Source: Glutamicibacter arilaitensis Re117
Lineage (GTDB): Bacteria; Actinomycetota; Actinomycetes; Actinomycetales; Micrococcaceae
Direction of reading: 5' to 3'
DNA length: 64,000 nt
Assembly: GCF_000197735.1 (NCBI RefSeq)
Contig: NC_014550.1
Location: 124,001-188,000 of the forward strand
The notes beneath the pieces are model-generated. The model saw only the letters and a list, made by a program, of their open reading frames with translations, was not told where the DNA came from and did not search any database. Shown here one piece after another: positions 16,708 to 25,226 of this stretch; position 1 is the first letter of the stretch; every line of letters begins with the position of its first letter. The position numbers and the translations under genes are program-made.

Positions 16708-17928
16708 ATGAGTGGGTTCGCCATTGATTGGCCTGGCGCATCGCGTCGCGCTCAGCATGCCCATGAGCTTTTGGGGTCCAGTGGCGCCGGTGTTACCGAC
16801 CTCCCCTTGCGCAATGACGTGCGTGAATCCTGGAAGCGGTCACTGCAGAATTCTGCTGATCTCCGCGTTCCGTCGGTACTGAGCGATGACCACCTGCGTC
16901 TCGCCCGCGAGCGCAGCGAGCTCCAGCGAATCTGGCCCGTTTTCGAAAAGCTCCTGGTCCCGGCTGCCGCGGATGCCAATCTCTTGGTGGCTCTTGCGGA
17001 TGCTGGCGGTACCTTGCTGTGGGTGGCGGGTGGAAATGGCGCAATGAGCCAAGCCGAGCACGTGGGCTTCATGGCAGGTGCCGACTGGGCAGAAAAGAGT
17101 GTTGGCACATCCGCGCCGGGCATGGCGCTGGCAACCGGGACCGGCTCGCAGGTCTCCGGGGCTGAGCACCTCTACGAGCAAGCCCACCGCTACAGCTGCT
17201 CGGCGGTACCGATTCGCGATCCGCGCACGGGGCAGGTGATTGGCGCAATAGACCTGACCGGTGGATCGGAAGCCATAGCCACGCACTCCCTGCCGTTGCT
17301 GCAGGCGGCGGTCATGGCTGCGGAAACGCAGCTGCTTTTGCCAGGTGCCGGAGTCGTCGCCGACCCCGACTACCTGGACTTGGGGCGCTCTGACGGGGCA
17401 CATCTGGGATCCGCGCCGATTTCCCTCCGCCATGCAGAGATCCTGACCCTCCTGGCGCATTACCGGGAGGGCTTGAGCACTGCTCAGCTGGTGGAAGAGC
17501 TGTTCGAACGTCCTGATGCTGCGGCCGAAGGCACGGTCCGCGCCGAAATTGTCAGGCTGCGCAAGGTGCTCGCAGGCCCAGGCGGGCGTGCCTTGACTTC
17601 ACGCCCATACCGCCTTCAGTGGGACCTGCATACGACCCTTGGCCGCCTATGGCATGCCCTGGAGCAGGGTGATCTCGATACGGCCCTGCCGCTGTACTCG
17701 CCGGGCCTGCTGGCCCGCTCCCAGGCGCCAGGGATCGTTGCGCTGCTGTATCGGACCGAAGCTGCGCTGCGTGAAATGGTGCTGGATCGAGGAACTGCGC
17801 ATCAGCTGCTGAACCTGGGCCGCCAGCTTGCCGACCCGGGCCTGTTGCGTGCGGCCTTGCGGGAATTGCCCGCGCAATCCCCAGCGCGCTCACTTGTCGT
17901 CGCCGAAGTCCAGGCCATCGAGAACTAG
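16708..17928 (+). CDS. GAF-domain transcriptional regulator (AcoR-like sensor, no AAA+ domain)
   Basis: 406 residues. The N-terminal half (about 30-220) matches the sensor part of AcoR-type activators: RESWKRSL, a GAF core, and the GTSAPGMAL segment near 135 followed by HRYSCSAVPIRDPRTGQVIGAIDLTG, here quoted in part. The sigma-54 AAA+ module is absent; instead a winged-helix-like region (about 235-300, ISLRHAEILTLLAHYREGLS, VEELFE, EIVRLRKVL) follows. It lies upstream of, and in line with, the aldehyde and alcohol dehydrogenase genes and is the best candidate for their activator. Confidence 0.85.
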   Translation: MSGFAIDWPGASRRAQHAHELLGSSGAGVTDLPLRNDVRESWKRSLQNSADLRVPSVLSDDHLRLARERSELQRIWPVFEKLLVPAAADANLLVALADAGGTLLWVAGGNGAMSQAEHVGFMAGADWAEKSVGTSAPGMALATGTGSQVSGAEHLYEQAHRYSCSAVPIRDPRTGQVIGAIDLTGGSEAIATHSLPLLQAAVMAAETQLLLPGAGVVADPDYLDLGRSDGAHLGSAPISLRHAEILTLLAHYREGLSTAQLVEELFERPDAAAEGTVRAEIVRLRKVLAGPGGRALTSRPYRLQWDLHTTLGRLWHALEQGDLDTALPLYSPGLLARSQAPGIVALLYRTEAALREMVLDRGTAHQLLNLGRQLADPGLLRAALRELPAQSPARSLVVAEVQAIEN

Positions 17929-17994
17929 GTTCCCGGGCATTGCCGATCCACCCGCTAGGCCTGGAGTTGCCGCTACGGGCATCATGCACGTCCG

Positions 17995-18011
17995 TTGCAA
18001 CCTGCCTGCAA
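17995..18011. promoter_or_regulatory. Inverted repeat TTGCA-N7-TGCAA, candidate activator site
   Basis: TTGCA (17995-17999) and TGCAA (18007-18011) form an inverted repeat just upstream of the CRP-like site and about 85 bp before the aldehyde dehydrogenase gene. It could serve the GAF regulator encoded next door. Confidence 0.35.
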
Positions 18012-18015
18012 CCTT

Positions 18016-18035
18016 CATGTGACTAGAGTCACATG
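18016..18035. promoter_or_regulatory. GlxR/CRP-type binding site
   Basis: The 20-bp sequence CATGTGACTAGAGTCACATG is a perfect palindrome whose core TGTGA-N6-TCACA equals the GlxR/CRP consensus. It lies 60 bp before the aldehyde dehydrogenase start, suggesting cAMP-linked carbon control. Confidence 0.7.
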
Positions 18036-18093
18036 CAAGGTGCTGCGATGATCTGATCGCGGCCAGGAAGTCCGAACAAGGAGTCGTGGAGCA

Positions 18094-19617
18094 ATGGCGG
18101 TTTACGCAAACCCGAACACCGATGGCGCGCTGGTTAATTTCAAGGAGCGCTACGAGAACTACATTGGCGGCCAATGGGTCGCCCCGACCAAGGGCATGTA
18201 TTTCGAGAACGTCACCCCGGTGACCGGCAAGGTCTTCTGCGAGGTGGCCCGTTCCACCGCCGAAGATATCGAGACTGCCCTGGATGCAGCCCATGCGGCC
18301 GCTCCTGCTTGGGGCAAGACCAGCCCTGCCGAGCGGGCTGTCATCCTGAACAAGATCGCGGACCGCATCGAGGAAAACCTCGAAATGATGGCCGTGGCCG
18401 AAACCTGGGACAACGGCAAGGCCATCCGCGAGTGCCTGAACGCCGACCTGCCGCTGGCAGTTGACCACTTCCGCTACTTCGCCGGAGCAATCCGCGCCCA
18501 GGAAGGTAGCCTCTCCCAGCTCGACGACGACACCACCGCATACCACTACCACGAGCCGCTGGGCGTGGTCGGGCAGATCATCCCGTGGAACTTCCCGATC
18601 CTCATGGCCGTCTGGAAGCTCGCCCCGGCGCTGGCTGCCGGCAACGCGATCGTGCTCAAGCCCGCCGAGCAGACCCCGGTCTCGATCCTGGTGCTCATGG
18701 AGCTGATCGGCGACCTGCTGCCAGCCGGCGTGCTGAACGTGGTCAACGGCTTCGGCGTGGAAGCGGGCAAGCCGCTGGCATCGAACAAGCGCATCCGCAA
18801 GATCGCCTTCACCGGCGAGACCACCACCGGCCGGCTGATCATGCAGTACGCGTCGGAAAACCTGATTCCGGTCACTCTGGAGCTGGGCGGCAAGTCCCCG
18901 AACATCTTCTTCGAGGACATTGCCTCCAAGGACGATGCCTTCTACGACAAGGCCCAGGAAGGTTTCACCCTGTTCGCGCTGAACCAGGGCGAGGTCTGCA
19001 CCTGCCCATCGCGTGCACTGATCCAGGAAAGCATCTACGAGAAGTTCATGGGCGATGTCGTGGCCCGCACCAAGGCCATCAAGCAGGGCCACCCGCTGGA
19101 TACCGAGACCATGATGGGTGCCCAGGCCTCCAATGACCAGCTGGAGAAGATCCTGTCCTACATGGACATCGGCAAGTCCGAGGGCGCCAAGGTGCTGCTC
19201 GGCGGGGGACGTGCGGATCTGGGCGGGGAACTGTCCGGCGGCTTCTACGTGCAGCCGACCATCTTCGAGGGCACTAATGACATGCGCATCTTCCAGGAGG
19301 AGATCTTCGGTCCGGTGGTCGCGGTGACCAAGTTCAAGGACTACGACGACGCGATCTCCATCGCCAACGACACCCTGTACGGACTGGGTTCGGGCGTGTG
19401 GAGCCGCAATGGCAACGTCGCCTACCGTGCGGGCCGTGCCATCCAGGCCGGACGCGTGTGGGTCAACCAGTACCACGCCTACCCGGCGCACTCGGCCTTC
19501 GGCGGATACAAGTCCTCGGGTATCGGCCGCGAGAACCACCTGATGATGCTGGACCACTACCAGCAGACCAAGAACCTGCTGGTTTCCTACTCGGAAGACA
19601 AGCTGGGCTTCTTCTAG
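18094..19617 (+). CDS. NAD-dependent acetaldehyde/aldehyde dehydrogenase (ExaC/AldA type)
   Basis: A 507-residue aldehyde dehydrogenase that oxidises short-chain aldehydes such as acetaldehyde to the acid. The catalytic Cys302 sits in QGEVCTCPS, the general base Glu in [12 protein letters not shown] (about 263), and the NAD-contacting [14 protein letters not shown] lies near 165. The paired NQGEVCTCP and C-terminal [19 protein letters not shown] are typical of the ExaC group. It is followed by AdhP and DUF779, the standard ethanol/aldehyde oxidation set. SD AAGGAG lies about 13 bases before the ATG. Confidence 0.94.
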   Translation: MAVYANPNTDGALVNFKERYENYIGGQWVAPTKGMYFENVTPVTGKVFCEVARSTAEDIETALDAAHAAAPAWGKTSPAERAVILNKIADRIEENLEMMAVAETWDNGKAIRECLNADLPLAVDHFRYFAGAIRAQEGSLSQLDDDTTAYHYHEPLGVVGQIIPWNFPILMAVWKLAPALAAGNAIVLKPAEQTPVSILVLMELIGDLLPAGVLNVVNGFGVEAGKPLASNKRIRKIAFTGETTTGRLIMQYASENLIPVTLELGGKSPNIFFEDIASKDDAFYDKAQEGFTLFALNQGEVCTCPSRALIQESIYEKFMGDVVARTKAIKQGHPLDTETMMGAQASNDQLEKILSYMDIGKSEGAKVLLGGGRADLGGELSGGFYVQPTIFEGTNDMRIFQEEIFGPVVAVTKFKDYDDAISIANDTLYGLGSGVWSRNGNVAYRAGRAIQAGRVWVNQYHAYPAHSAFGGYKSSGIGRENHLMMLDHYQQTKNLLVSYSEDKLGFF

Positions 19618-19659
19618 GAGCAGTAGCTGCCACGAGCAGCATGAGATGACAACAGACCT

Positions 19660-19742
19660 CGAAGGTGCGGGGCCAGCCGGGACAGCGTCCGGGGATCGAT
19701 TGGCCTCATCCCCCGCATGCCAGCCGGCACCCCGCACCTTCG
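19660..19742 (+). promoter_or_regulatory. Long intercistronic stem-loop between aldehyde and alcohol dehydrogenase genes
   Basis: CGAAGGTGCGGGG (19660-19672) is an exact inverted repeat of CCCCGCACCTTCG (19730-19742). Inside lie two CCAGCCGG copies and an inner stem GGGGAT/ATCCCC. The 83-nt structure ends 24 bp before the adhP start. It may set relative expression of the two genes or protect mRNA; no U-tract follows. Confidence 0.65.
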
Positions 19743-19766
19743 AATGCCATGCAAAGGACAAAGTAC

Positions 19767-20798
19767 ATGAGCAAGATGAAAGCTGCAATAGTCGAAGGCT
19801 TCGGCGAAGAGTTCCAGGTGAAGGACGCCGAGATCCCTGAGCCCGGCCCCGGCCAGGTGCTGGTGAAGCTGATCGCCTCGGGCGTCTGCCACACCGACCT
19901 GCACGCCGCCGAGGGCGATTGGCCGGTCAAGCCGAAGCTTCCGCTGATTCCCGGGCATGAAGGCGTGGGCATCGTGGAAAAGCTCGGCGAAGGAGTCACC
20001 GAGGTCGCGCTCGGGGACATGATCGGCAACGCGTGGCTGGCCAGCGCCTGCGGGCACTGCCAGTACTGCCGCACCGGCTGGGAGACGCTGTGCGAAGCCC
20101 AGTCCAATGGCGGATACTCCGTGGACGGTTCCTTCGGCCAGTACATGCTGGTGGATTCCCGCTATGCCGCGCACATCCCGGAGGGCTCGGATCCCCATGA
20201 AATCGCGCCGGTGCTGTGCGCGGGAGTGACTGTCTACAAGGGCCTGAAGATGACTGAGGTCAAGCCCGGCCAGTGGGTGGCTATTTCGGGTATCGGCGGA
20301 CTGGGCCATATCGCGGTGCAGTACGCGGTGGCCATGGGCATGCGGGTGATCGCCATTGACGTGGCCGATGACAAGCTGGCGCTGGCCTCGAAGCATGGAG
20401 CGGAAATCACCGTCAATGCCTTCGCCCAGGACCCGGCCGAGATCATCCAGCAGAAGGTTGGCGGAACGCACGGCGTGCTGGTTACGGCGGTGCATCCAAA
20501 GGCGTTCGGGCAAGCGATCGGCATGACCCGGCGCGGCGGAACGATCGTGTTCAACGGGCTGCCCGCCGGTGATTTCCCCGCACCCATTTTCGACATCGTG
20601 CTCAAGGGCCTGACCATCCGCGGATCGATCGTGGGAACACGGCAGGACATGATCGAGGCGCTGGAATTCTATGCGGCAGGGAAGATCAAGCCGACCTTCC
20701 ATACCCGCCCGCTGGAAGACATCAACGCCGTATTCGACGAAATGCGCCATGGCAAGATCGATGGGCGCGTTGTCATCGACTATGCCGGCAGGGCGTAG
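19767..20798 (+). CDS. adhP: Zinc-dependent alcohol dehydrogenase AdhP
   Basis: A 343-residue medium-chain zinc alcohol dehydrogenase, ethanol to acetaldehyde. Catalytic zinc ligands are Cys41 (GVCHTDLH) and His64 (IPGHEGVG); the structural zinc Cys residues are C95, C98, C101 and C109 (ACGHCQYC and TLC). The NAD fold is GIGGLGHIAVQYA (about 171). I set the start at ATG 19767 because AAAGGACA lies just upstream; the longer frame from 19665 runs through the stem-loop. A hairpin follows at 20825-20860. Confidence 0.94.
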   Translation: MSKMKAAIVEGFGEEFQVKDAEIPEPGPGQVLVKLIASGVCHTDLHAAEGDWPVKPKLPLIPGHEGVGIVEKLGEGVTEVALGDMIGNAWLASACGHCQYCRTGWETLCEAQSNGGYSVDGSFGQYMLVDSRYAAHIPEGSDPHEIAPVLCAGVTVYKGLKMTEVKPGQWVAISGIGGLGHIAVQYAVAMGMRVIAIDVADDKLALASKHGAEITVNAFAQDPAEIIQQKVGGTHGVLVTAVHPKAFGQAIGMTRRGGTIVFNGLPAGDFPAPIFDIVLKGLTIRGSIVGTRQDMIEALEFYAAGKIKPTFHTRPLEDINAVFDEMRHGKIDGRVVIDYAGRA

Positions 20799-20824
20799 CC
20801 GGATCCGCAACGGTTGATGGCACA

Positions 20825-20860
20825 GTACCGGATGCGGCTTTTCGAAGCGGCATCCGGTAC
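20825..20860 (+). terminator. Hairpin after adhP
   Basis: GTACCGGATGC (20825-20835) pairs with GCATCCGGTAC (20850-20860), with a 14-nt loop containing TTTTCGAA. There is no T-run, so termination may be partial, allowing read-through to DUF779. Confidence 0.5.
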
Positions 20861-20966
20861 CGGTGCCCTGGCCGCCCTGGCTGAGCGATAGACGGTGCGG
20901 CCCAAAAAGAGGACACTGGCCACAACGAGATAAATCCGGACGTGGACAACGAGGCAGGAGCAGGAC

Positions 20967-21392
20967 ATGAGCACCGTAACCGAAACGCGCGCCGCAATCG
21001 AGGGCGAAGAGTTCTCGCGGGTGGCCTTCACCTCCGAAGCCCTGGACCTGCTGCGCAAGCTGTGGGGGATCCACGGCCCGCTGATGTTCCACCAGTCCGG
21101 AGGGTGCTGCGACGGGTCCTCGCCGATGTGCTACCCGGCCGGCGAGTTCCGCACCGGGGGATCGGACATCCGGCTCGGCGTGCTTTCCCTGGACGGCGCT
21201 GATGGCACCGCTCTGGGCGACATCGATTTCTGGATGTCCAAGGAGCAATTCGAATACTGGAAGCATACCAAGCTCACCGTGGACGTGGTCAACGGGCGGG
21301 GATCCGGTTTCTCCGTCGAAGCCCCGGAGGGCAAGCGCTTCTTGATCCGCAGCGAGATCATCGAGTTCCCGGCTGGCCCGAACCCCGACTAG
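20967..21392 (+). CDS. DUF779 domain protein
   Basis: 141 residues, matching the DUF779 family that lies beside aldehyde dehydrogenase genes. Visible family features are LMFHQSGGCCDGSSPMC (about residues 40-56) with three cysteines, DIDFWMSKEQFEYWKHT, and GFSVEAPEGKRFLIRS near the C-terminus. The exact role is unknown; the Cys cluster suggests a metal or redox function in aldehyde metabolism. SD AGGAG lies 9 bases before the ATG. Confidence 0.9.
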   Translation: MSTVTETRAAIEGEEFSRVAFTSEALDLLRKLWGIHGPLMFHQSGGCCDGSSPMCYPAGEFRTGGSDIRLGVLSLDGADGTALGDIDFWMSKEQFEYWKHTKLTVDVVNGRGSGFSVEAPEGKRFLIRSEIIEFPAGPNPD

Positions 21393-21401
21393 GCTTAGCC
21401 C

Positions 21402-21854
21402 ATGCGACTGTGGTCCCTGCACCCCTCATTGCTCGACGCCAAAGGGCTCGTTGCCTGCTGGCGTGAAACACTGCTGGCCCAGAAGGTGCTCGCAGGCCAG
21501 ACCAAGGGCTATACCGGGCACCCGCAGCTTCTCCGGTTCAAGGAGCAGCCCGCCCCGCTGGTGCATATGGGCGGCTACCTGCAGGGCTTGTGGGACGAAG
21601 CGGCTGTCCGGGGGTATCGCTTCGACGCCGCGAAGATCCTGCATCCGGCAGCCGCCGCGCAGCTGGAAAAGATCCCGGTCACCCAGGGGCAGGTGCACTT
21701 CGAGCGCGAGCACCTGCTGCGCAAGCTCTCCGTCCGGGATCCCGCGCGCATCGCCCGCTTGGAACCGGCAGGGCAGGTGGCCCTGCATCCGCTGTTCGTG
21801 CAGGTCCCGGGGCCAGTGGAGGCCTGGGAGAAGGATGCGCTCGCCAGCGGATGA
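21402..21854 (+). CDS. Pyrimidine dimer DNA glycosylase/endonuclease V family protein
   Basis: A 150-residue protein beginning MRLWSLHPSLLDAKGLVACWRE, which is the characteristic N-terminus of the Pyr_excise (T4 endonuclease V-related) family, followed by LLAQKVLAGQTKGYTGHPQLLRF. It is expected to take part in base excision at UV lesions, or in a related DNA activity. It starts 10 bp after DUF779 and may be read through from that operon. Confidence 0.85.
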   Translation: MRLWSLHPSLLDAKGLVACWRETLLAQKVLAGQTKGYTGHPQLLRFKEQPAPLVHMGGYLQGLWDEAAVRGYRFDAAKILHPAAAAQLEKIPVTQGQVHFEREHLLRKLSVRDPARIARLEPAGQVALHPLFVQVPGPVEAWEKDALASG

Positions 21855-21874
21855 GCTGCTGGCCCGGCAAAATC

Positions 21875-22858
21875 CTAGAGCAGCTCCGCGCGCAACTGTG
21901 CGGGGGACTTCGGCGAAAGCAGGCCCGGTGCCACGTCGTACACGGTCTGCGCGCCGGTGATGCCCGACTGGTTCATCCGGTAGGCCGCCCGGGCGTAGGC
22001 CACCAGCACGCTGGAGGTGAATTCCGGGTTGGAGCCAAGGGCCAGCGAATACTCGATGACCTGCTTCTGCTCGTCGCTGGTATTGCCCGAACGGATCACG
22101 AACCCGCCGTGGGGCATATTCGAATGCTCGGCGGCCAAGGTCTGCTCGTCGATGAACTCGACGGTGGTGTCGTACTGGTCGAAGTAGTGCTCCATGCCCA
22201 CGATCGCTTCGCGCACCGCCTGCGCATCGGCACCGTCTTCGAGCACCACGAAGCATTCGCGCTGGTGCTTCTCGCGGGTGCTCAGCGAAGGCCGCTGCCC
22301 AGCGCGGACCCGGTCGATGGCCTCTTGGCTTGGGATGGTGTACTGCACGCCGGCGGCGACACCCGGCACGCGGCGGATCGCATCCGAGTGGCCCTGGCTC
22401 AGGCCGCGGCCCCAGAAGGTGTACGTCTGCCCGTCGGGCAGCAGTGCTTCGCCGAAGACGCGGTTGATCGAGAACATGCCCGGATCCCAGCCCACGGAGA
22501 TCAACGCGGTCTTGCCCGCAGCTTTCGCCGGGGCATCCACGCTCTGGAAGTACTCCGGGATGCGGGCGTGGGTGTCGAAGCTGTCCACGGTATTGAACAG
22601 GGCCGCGAACTTCGGGCCCTGTTCTGGCAGGTCCGAACGCGAACCGCCGCACAGGATCAGCACGTCGATGCCGCCCGCGTGCTGCTCAAGCTCGTCCATG
22701 GCGAAGCGCGGGGCAGGCTGGGCCAGATCCAGGGTGCCAGGGTCGCGACGGGTGTAGACACCCACCAGTTCCATATCCGGATTCTTCGCGATCGCGCTCT
22801 GCACGCCGCGTCCCAGATTTCCGTAGCCTGCAATGCCGATGCGGATCTTTGAAGTCAT
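21875..22858 (-). CDS. ddh: meso-Diaminopimelate D-dehydrogenase
   Basis: A 327-residue NADP-dependent enzyme that converts tetrahydrodipicolinate plus ammonia to meso-diaminopimelate (the one-step lysine/DAP route). The N-terminal dinucleotide fold is IRIGIAGYGNLGRGV; substrate-domain motifs include CGGSRSDLPEQGP (about 90), SVGWDPGMFSINR (about 147) and FWGRGLSQGHSDAIRR (about 173). The C-terminal SNMPHGGFVIRSG is also typical. It is a single gene with a start at ATG 22858. Confidence 0.95.
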   Translation of the reverse strand: MTSKIRIGIAGYGNLGRGVQSAIAKNPDMELVGVYTRRDPGTLDLAQPAPRFAMDELEQHAGGIDVLILCGGSRSDLPEQGPKFAALFNTVDSFDTHARIPEYFQSVDAPAKAAGKTALISVGWDPGMFSINRVFGEALLPDGQTYTFWGRGLSQGHSDAIRRVPGVAAGVQYTIPSQEAIDRVRAGQRPSLSTREKHQRECFVVLEDGADAQAVREAIVGMEHYFDQYDTTVEFIDEQTLAAEHSNMPHGGFVIRSGNTSDEQKQVIEYSLALGSNPEFTSSVLVAYARAAYRMNQSGITGAQTVYDVAPGLLSPKSPAQLRAELL

Positions 22859-22971
22859 GCCAGCCGTTTCCTTGGGGTTGAAGTTTGCGCAGCCGCTCAG
22901 GGGCTAAATACTTCGGATTATGCCAATGAAACAGCGGGCGGGGAAACCTTAGGCGGAGTATGACCTCGGAC

Positions 22972-23130
22972 TTAGCCGAACAGGCGCTTGAAGAAGCCCT
23001 TCTTCGGCTCCGCTTCGTGGCCCTGGCAGCGATCCTTGTTCGGGACGTTGCGCATGGTTGCTTCGACGTGCTGGCCGCAGCCAGCCCAGGTGGTCTTCTT
23101 GCAGGTCTTGCATTGAACCTGACGGCACAT
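22972..23130 (-). CDS. 52-residue Cys-rich basic small protein at the end of the persulfide operon
   Basis: The ATG at 23130, preceded by AAGGAA, opens a 52-codon frame beginning MCRQVQCKTCKKTTWAGCG and ending KKGFFKRLFG. Four cysteines near the N-terminus (C2, C7, C10, C18) and one more (C36) suggest a small zinc- or persulfide-binding protein. Similar short proteins with a CxxC-x7-C pattern are common in actinobacteria. It lies 27 bp after the CstR-like gene on the same strand, so it is probably co-transcribed. Confidence 0.8.
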   Translation of the reverse strand: MCRQVQCKTCKKTTWAGCGQHVEATMRNVPNKDRCQGHEAEPKKGFFKRLFG

Positions 23131-23157
23131 GGGGTTCCTTAGGGGGTTGTGTTGCGG

Positions 23158-23439
23158 TTAGGACAGGGAGAGGAACAGCTTTTCGAGTTCTTCGACGCTC
23201 AAGCCGTCTTCTTCCTCGGAAGCCTTTTCGGGATCGGCAATGCAGTACTGCATTGCGGAGGAGACAATGGCGAATCCGGCGCGGTCCAGTGCGGTGGAGA
23301 CGGCAGCCAGCTGGGTGACGACCTCCTTGCATGAACCGTCGGTTTCCACGGCATTGATGACCGCATCGAGCTGGCCGCGGGCGCGCTTGAGTCGGTTGAG
23401 GATTCGCTTGCGGGTTGCTTCATCAGCAGTGCGCATCAT
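23158..23439 (-). CDS. CsoR-family repressor of the persulfide-sensing (CstR-like) type
   Basis: A 93-residue DUF156 protein with RILNRLKRARGQLDAVINAV. It keeps the two cysteines C37 and C66, but the histidine that completes the copper site in CsoR is replaced (SSAMQYC), which points to persulfide sensing as in CstR rather than copper. Its start overlaps the thioredoxin stop. Its likely target is the GC-rich palindrome upstream of the operon (26654-26669). Confidence 0.85.
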   Translation of the reverse strand: MMRTADEATRKRILNRLKRARGQLDAVINAVETDGSCKEVVTQLAAVSTALDRAGFAIVSSAMQYCIADPEKASEEEDGLSVEELEKLFLSLS

Positions 23440-23786
23440 TCTCTCCTTGGTAGGGATGGTGGATCAACGGGCTTTTGCAGCTTCATGAGAAGCGGCTCCA
23501 AAGCAGCGGCTTTCAATGCTCCAGGTTTCGAATGTACAAGTATCCCATTCTTGAACGCCACGAGCGTCGGGATGGACGCAATCTGCATTGTTCGTGCCAG
23601 CTCCGGCTGGGTTTCGGTATTCACCTTGGCGAACGCGATGCCCTCATGGGCCTCGGCGGCCAGCTCGAAGACCGGGGCAAATCTCTTGCAGGGGCCGCAC
23701 CACGGTGCCCAGAAGTCAACGAGCACCATTTGGTTATTCCCAATGAACCGCTCGAAGTTCGCGGCGGATAATTCCAGCGGTTTCAT
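23436..23786 (-). CDS. Thioredoxin
   Basis: A 116-residue thioredoxin with the active site FWAPWCGPCK (C30 and C33) and the cis-Pro region ASIPTLVAFKNG. I start it at ATG 23786 (MKPLELS), which overlaps the stop of the TauE gene; the longer frame to 23846 only reads through TauE. In this operon it would reduce persulfides or rhodanese intermediates. Confidence 0.9.
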   Translation of the reverse strand: MKPLELSAANFERFIGNNQMVLVDFWAPWCGPCKRFAPVFELAAEAHEGIAFAKVNTETQPELARTMQIASIPTLVAFKNGILVHSKPGALKAAALEPLLMKLQKPVDPPSLPRRE

Positions 23787-24652
23787 CAGGCACCGGATTT
23801 CATGGCTAGCGGACAGCGTGCGTGCAACGCCGGAACCTTGCGGCACAGCAGCATCAGCAAGCCCGCGAACACGGCGATTAGCGCAATGGCCAGCCCGCCG
23901 GGAGCCGGCACCTCCTGGCTGAGCACGAATACGCCCATGGCCAAAACGAAGTAGCCGAATCCCTTGCGCAGGCGGTGCTCAGCAATCCGATGCGAGAGCC
24001 GTGCGCCAAGCAGCGAGCCGAGGATCGCGGTGACAGCCAAGGACATGGCCAGCGGCCAATGCAGCGCCACCGAATTCAGCTGTCCGGCCAGCGCCGCCGC
24101 CGAATTCAAGGTGATCACCAGCAAGGAGGTGCCCACCGCCTGCGCCATGGACAGCCCGGCCAGCAAGGCCAGTGCCGGGACGATCAGGAAGCCACCGCCA
24201 GCGCCCACCAGGCCGGTGACCGCCCCGATGCCCAGGCCAACCGGCGCGAAGAGCCATACTGGCAGCGAAGCGCCGCCGGGGTTCTTGCGACCGCGGATCA
24301 TCCCGCGGGCACTGGCCAGCATAATGAGCGCAAAGCCGAGCATCAGCAGCTGGGCTGGGATGCTCTCAGCTAGCAGCCCGCCACCGAAGGCGCCGAGCAT
24401 GCTGGTGGTCGCGAAGACCAGCCCCTGTGCCCAGCGCACATGCCCCTTGCGGGCATGCGGAATCAGGCTGGCCGCCGAGGTCGATCCCACCACCAGCAGG
24501 GAGGTGGCGATCGCTTCCTTGCCCGGCATGCCCGCGACATAGCTGAGCAGCGGAACCATCAGGATTGAACCGCCGCCACCAAACAGCCCCAGGGTGAGCC
24601 CGACGACGCCTGCCAGCGCAACGGCCAGAATCAGCAGCGGTCCTATTTCCAT
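23786..24652 (-). CDS. TauE/SafE-family sulfite/thiosulfate exporter
   Basis: A 288-residue membrane protein with about eight helices. The duplicated TauE pattern is clear: GLTLGLFGGGGSILMVPLLSY near residue 20 and GLVGAGGGFLIVPALALLAG near 143. It probably exports sulfite or thiosulfate produced by persulfide oxidation. It is in the middle of the operon, 3 bp after the rhodanese-DUF2892 gene. Confidence 0.9.
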   Translation of the reverse strand: MEIGPLLILAVALAGVVGLTLGLFGGGGSILMVPLLSYVAGMPGKEAIATSLLVVGSTSAASLIPHARKGHVRWAQGLVFATTSMLGAFGGGLLAESIPAQLLMLGFALIMLASARGMIRGRKNPGGASLPVWLFAPVGLGIGAVTGLVGAGGGFLIVPALALLAGLSMAQAVGTSLLVITLNSAAALAGQLNSVALHWPLAMSLAVTAILGSLLGARLSHRIAEHRLRKGFGYFVLAMGVFVLSQEVPAPGGLAIALIAVFAGLLMLLCRKVPALHARCPLAMKSGA

Positions 24653-24655
24653 GGT

Positions 24656-25195
24656 TTACTTCGCCACCTTGTTCCAGGGCATCTTGCCCAGGGCGCTGAT
24701 CATCGGGCAGGAATCGCGCACTGCCGAGAACACCAGTCCGCCGCCGATTCCGGCCGAGAGGTAGGCGAACTTCGGGGAGATGAACTTTGCGCCCAGCAGG
24801 CCGGCGAGCACCAGCGAACCTGCGGTCATGCGCATCTGGCGATCCAGTGCCCAGCGCTGCACCCCGCGCACCATTGTTCCGCCGGCGTTTTCGTAGGCGG
24901 TGACGCCGCCGATCAGTACGGTGCTGTGCCCGAGCTGCTGCTCGTTCAGGGCGCGCTGCGCCTTGGAGGCGCGGTTGCCGCTGTGACAGATCAAGACCGG
25001 AGTGCCCGGGATCTTGGCCAGCACTTCGGCGGCGTTCGCGGTGAATTCTTCCAGCGGTACGTTGTACGAGCCGGGAATGTGGACGGTCTCGAATTCGCCC
25101 GCGGTGCGCACATCGATCAAGGCGAGGTCGGCGTCGGGGGCGTCTACCAGGCACTTGAGCGCTGCGGCGTCCATGGTGTTCAAAGCGCTAGTCAT
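24656..25195 (-). CDS. Rhodanese with DUF2892 membrane domain
   Basis: 179 residues. The rhodanese domain (about 1-110) has the active-site loop ICHSGNRAS with Cys69; the C-terminal DUF2892 part (about 115-175) has two hydrophobic segments. It would carry sulfane sulfur at the membrane face. It lies between the persulfide dioxygenase and TauE genes. Confidence 0.9.
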   Translation of the reverse strand: MTSALNTMDAAALKCLVDAPDADLALIDVRTAGEFETVHIPGSYNVPLEEFTANAAEVLAKIPGTPVLICHSGNRASKAQRALNEQQLGHSTVLIGGVTAYENAGGTMVRGVQRWALDRQMRMTAGSLVLAGLLGAKFISPKFAYLSAGIGGGLVFSAVRDSCPMISALGKMPWNKVAK

Positions 25196-25226
25196 TGGTG
25201 GAGTTCAGCTTTCGTTGCAGGGGTGG

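Noticed and set aside
17890..19788. A 632-codon minus-strand frame opposite the aldehyde dehydrogenase gene
   Set aside because: Mirror frame of a high-GC gene; the plus strand has all catalytic motifs.
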